This document shows, one piece after another, positions 22,033 through 23,418 of a stretch of DNA of 23,418 nucleotides; position 1 is the first letter of the stretch; each line of letters starts with the position of its first letter. The DNA is from JAKAWM01 sp049966695. Its GTDB lineage: Bacteria > Actinomycetota > Acidimicrobiia > Acidimicrobiales > Palsa-688. The notes below the pieces were generated by a model. The model made no database searches, was not told the origin of the DNA, and saw nothing but the letters and a program-made list of their open reading frames with translations. The translations under genes and the position numbers were made by a program. The stretch is taken from contig JBMFUG010000042.1 of the NCBI GenBank assembly GCA_049966695.1, forward strand, positions 1 through 23,418, read 5' to 3'.

Positions 22033-23418
22033 CTAGGTGCCGCTGTACGTGGCGACCGAAAGGCCACCGAGGTTCGGGATAAGGATCGACGGCGTGCCAC
22101 CGTAGCCATCAGTCTTGAGCTGCGCTGCGCCCTTGAAGGGGTACAGGTTGCCCCCGCTGGTGACATAGACAGCACCGTTATTGGTGACAAGGACACCACT
22201 GGCGATAGTGGCCGTCTGCATGGCAGGGGTGACAGTGCCGGAGGACGGCGTCGTGCCCGAGGGCTCCGAGGCCAGCTCAGCTGTCAGCTTCGCAGGGCCA
22301 GGGATACCAAAGGCCTTGCCACCGGCGAACACGAAGAACGTGCCAGACGAGTTGACGATCGCCCCGTCGGACTGAGTGCTGAAGCCGGTCAGCCCGGCCT
22401 GAGCCACGTCCGAACTGGAGACTGTCAAGCCACCCTTGCTGGGTACGGTGATGACCAACGCGGCGTCAAAGCCATCGGAGAAGATCTGGCTCGGCGAAGC
22501 AAAGCCGTACAGCTCCCCGTTGTTGACGACGTAGATTGTCGGCTGGCCAGCGACAATGACCAGCGTGCCATTGCGGGCCGCTGCCGTCGGGACAGTAGCA
22601 CCACTGGGTGCAGTCTGGATCGTAGCGGGGTCAACCGCCTGGACAGCGGCCAGTGCGGCCGGGCTGGGCGCACCAAACGCATATCCACCAGCGAACACGT
22701 ACGCCGTGCCACCGAAGAACACGATCGCCCCGTCCGGGTAGGTCGCGTTGGCGGCTGGGAAGGTCAGAGCAAGGGTCCCCAAGCCTTGGGTGCCAGCGAC
22801 CGTGGCATTTGTGCTGGTGTTGTCAGCCCCCATCGTGATGGTGTACCCGGAGGACGCAGCGATCGGGCTCACCACGTTAGCGATCGTCAGGCTGAGCACG
22901 TCACCGGCAGGGATGCTCGTGGTTAGGCCACCGAGCGTCACACTGTTGGTATAAGGACCCGAGGTCACGGTCAGGCTCTGGCTCTTTCCAGCCGTCACGT
23001 CCATCAGCGTGTAGCCAATGGCAGGGAGCGTCGTCCCAGATGGTGCTGTGACCTGTATCGTGTCCGTACCAGCGACCAACTGGCTTACAGCCTTGAAATT
23101 GCTGATCGTGTAGGTCGCCAAGGCACCGGCGGTGACCGGGCTGACCGTCACAGTGGGCGCCAGGCTCGAGACCGTAGCGGCGCCGATCACGTACGGGGTG
23201 GCATTGTAGGCGGCAATCGAGTCAACCTCAGTCGTGACCTGGAGCCCGTTACTGCCGCTGTAGGAACCAGAAGCGGGGTTGGTCACGCCGAAGACCGTCA
23301 CGGTGACCGCGTCACCAGCGCTAATGACGAACGACGACGGCAGCGGGATCTGCACCGTATCGTCACTGTTCGTAGTTGTGGACACGGTGAGAGAGGAGCC
23401 CGGCACAACGGTGGTAGC
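22033..23418 (-). CDS. Giant secreted surface protein B (paralogue of A), 5' end outside window
   Basis: At least 461 codons are open to the window edge, with no start within the frame that needs to be used (GTG at 23406 is internal by alignment). The visible part matches protein A from about A's residue 420: SAGDAVTVTVFGVTNPASGS aligns with DGDSVTVTVFNVTNPAGGTF, VAGTDTIQVTAPSGTTLP with VAGVDTIEVKVAGASPSGTELP, and the four C-terminal repeats (22734-22036) pair one-to-one with those of A. Repeat type A reads TAYVFAGGYAFGAPSPAALA and FFVFAGGKAFGIPGPAKL; type B reads GELYGFASPSQIFSDGFDAA and GGNLYPFKGAAQLKTDGYGG. If the parallel holds, about 420 N-terminal residues and a signal peptide lie beyond the window. 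No cysteine or anchor motif is seen in this part. The gene is followed by a strong terminator, so A is probably transcribed separately. Confidence 0.82.
   Translation of the reverse strand, partial: ATTVVPGSSLTVSTTTNSDDTVQIPLPSSFVISAGDAVTVTVFGVTNPASGSYSGSNGLQVTTEVDSIAAYNATPYVIGAATVSSLAPTVTVSPVTAGALATYTISNFKAVSQLVAGTDTIQVTAPSGTTLPAIGYTLMDVTAGKSQSLTVTSGPYTNSVTLGGLTTSIPAGDVLSLTIANVVSPIAASSGYTITMGADNTSTNATVAGTQGLGTLALTFPAANATYPDGAIVFFGGTAYVFAGGYAFGAPSPAALAAVQAVDPATIQTAPSGATVPTAAARNGTLVIVAGQPTIYVVNNGELYGFASPSQIFSDGFDAALVITVPSKGGLTVSSSDVAQAGLTGFSTQSDGAIVNSSGTFFVFAGGKAFGIPGPAKLTAELASEPSGTTPSSGTVTPAMQTATIASGVLVTNNGAVYVTSGGNLYPFKGAAQLKTDGYGGTPSILIPNLGGLSVATYSGT

Noticed and set aside
19238..23418. A CRISPR array or phage tail-fibre reading of the repeat-rich right end
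   Set aside because: The repeats are at protein level, long and diverged, with no short identical spaced DNA units; the signal peptide argues for a secreted surface protein rather than a phage structural gene.

Overview
The window comes from a GC-rich genome, very probably an actinobacterium. GTG starts are common, several starts lack a Shine-Dalgarno and look leaderless, and an IclR regulator lies divergent to leuCD, which is the actinobacterial LtbR/NdgR arrangement. An Acidimicrobiia-like relative is possible, but that is only an impression from the style of the envelope genes. No rRNA, tRNA or CRISPR array was seen.

Layout. (1) 1-1477 is a graveyard of decayed DNA: an IS3-family transposase remnant, the first third of an IS607-family serine-recombinase (TnpA) with its upstream inverted repeat, and a dead coiled-coil/one-TM gene. 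(2) 1478-2140 is an unrecognised but real-looking 220-aa gene with a good promoter and RBS. (3) 2338-5123 is leucine biosynthesis: an IclR regulator facing leuC-leuD (isopropylmalate isomerase), with two striking palindromes in the shared control region. (4) 5237-9180 holds a secreted chagasin-like (I42) protease inhibitor, a long two-part GT4 glycosyltransferase, and a divergent second GT4 enzyme. (5) 9210-14585 is a minus-strand run for envelope assembly: M15 peptidase, secreted beta-propeller protein, coiled-coil partner protein translationally coupled to a third GT4 enzyme, and an Lgt-like membrane protein. (6) 14618-17682 has, on the plus strand, a secreted YkuD-type L,D-transpeptidase and a large GT-C-like membrane protein. 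(7) 17840-19083 is a two-gene AbiEii-like nucleotidyltransferase plus Xre-HTH module, likely toxin-antitoxin. (8) 19238-23418 carries two tandem, related giant secreted surface proteins, the second cut by the window edge. Their C-termini are built from four alternating repeats ending in aromatic-Gly-Gly and PSP-type motifs.

Apart from leucine synthesis, the window is mostly a cell-envelope and surface locus: sugar transfer, peptidoglycan trimming and cross-linking, lipoprotein-type modification and large exported proteins. The features most worth pursuing are the tandem surface proteins with their alternating C-terminal repeat module, the nucleotidyltransferase/Xre pair in toxin-first order, the coiled-coil protein coupled to a glycosyltransferase, the Lgt-like protein lacking usual core residues, and the paired palindromes at leuCD.
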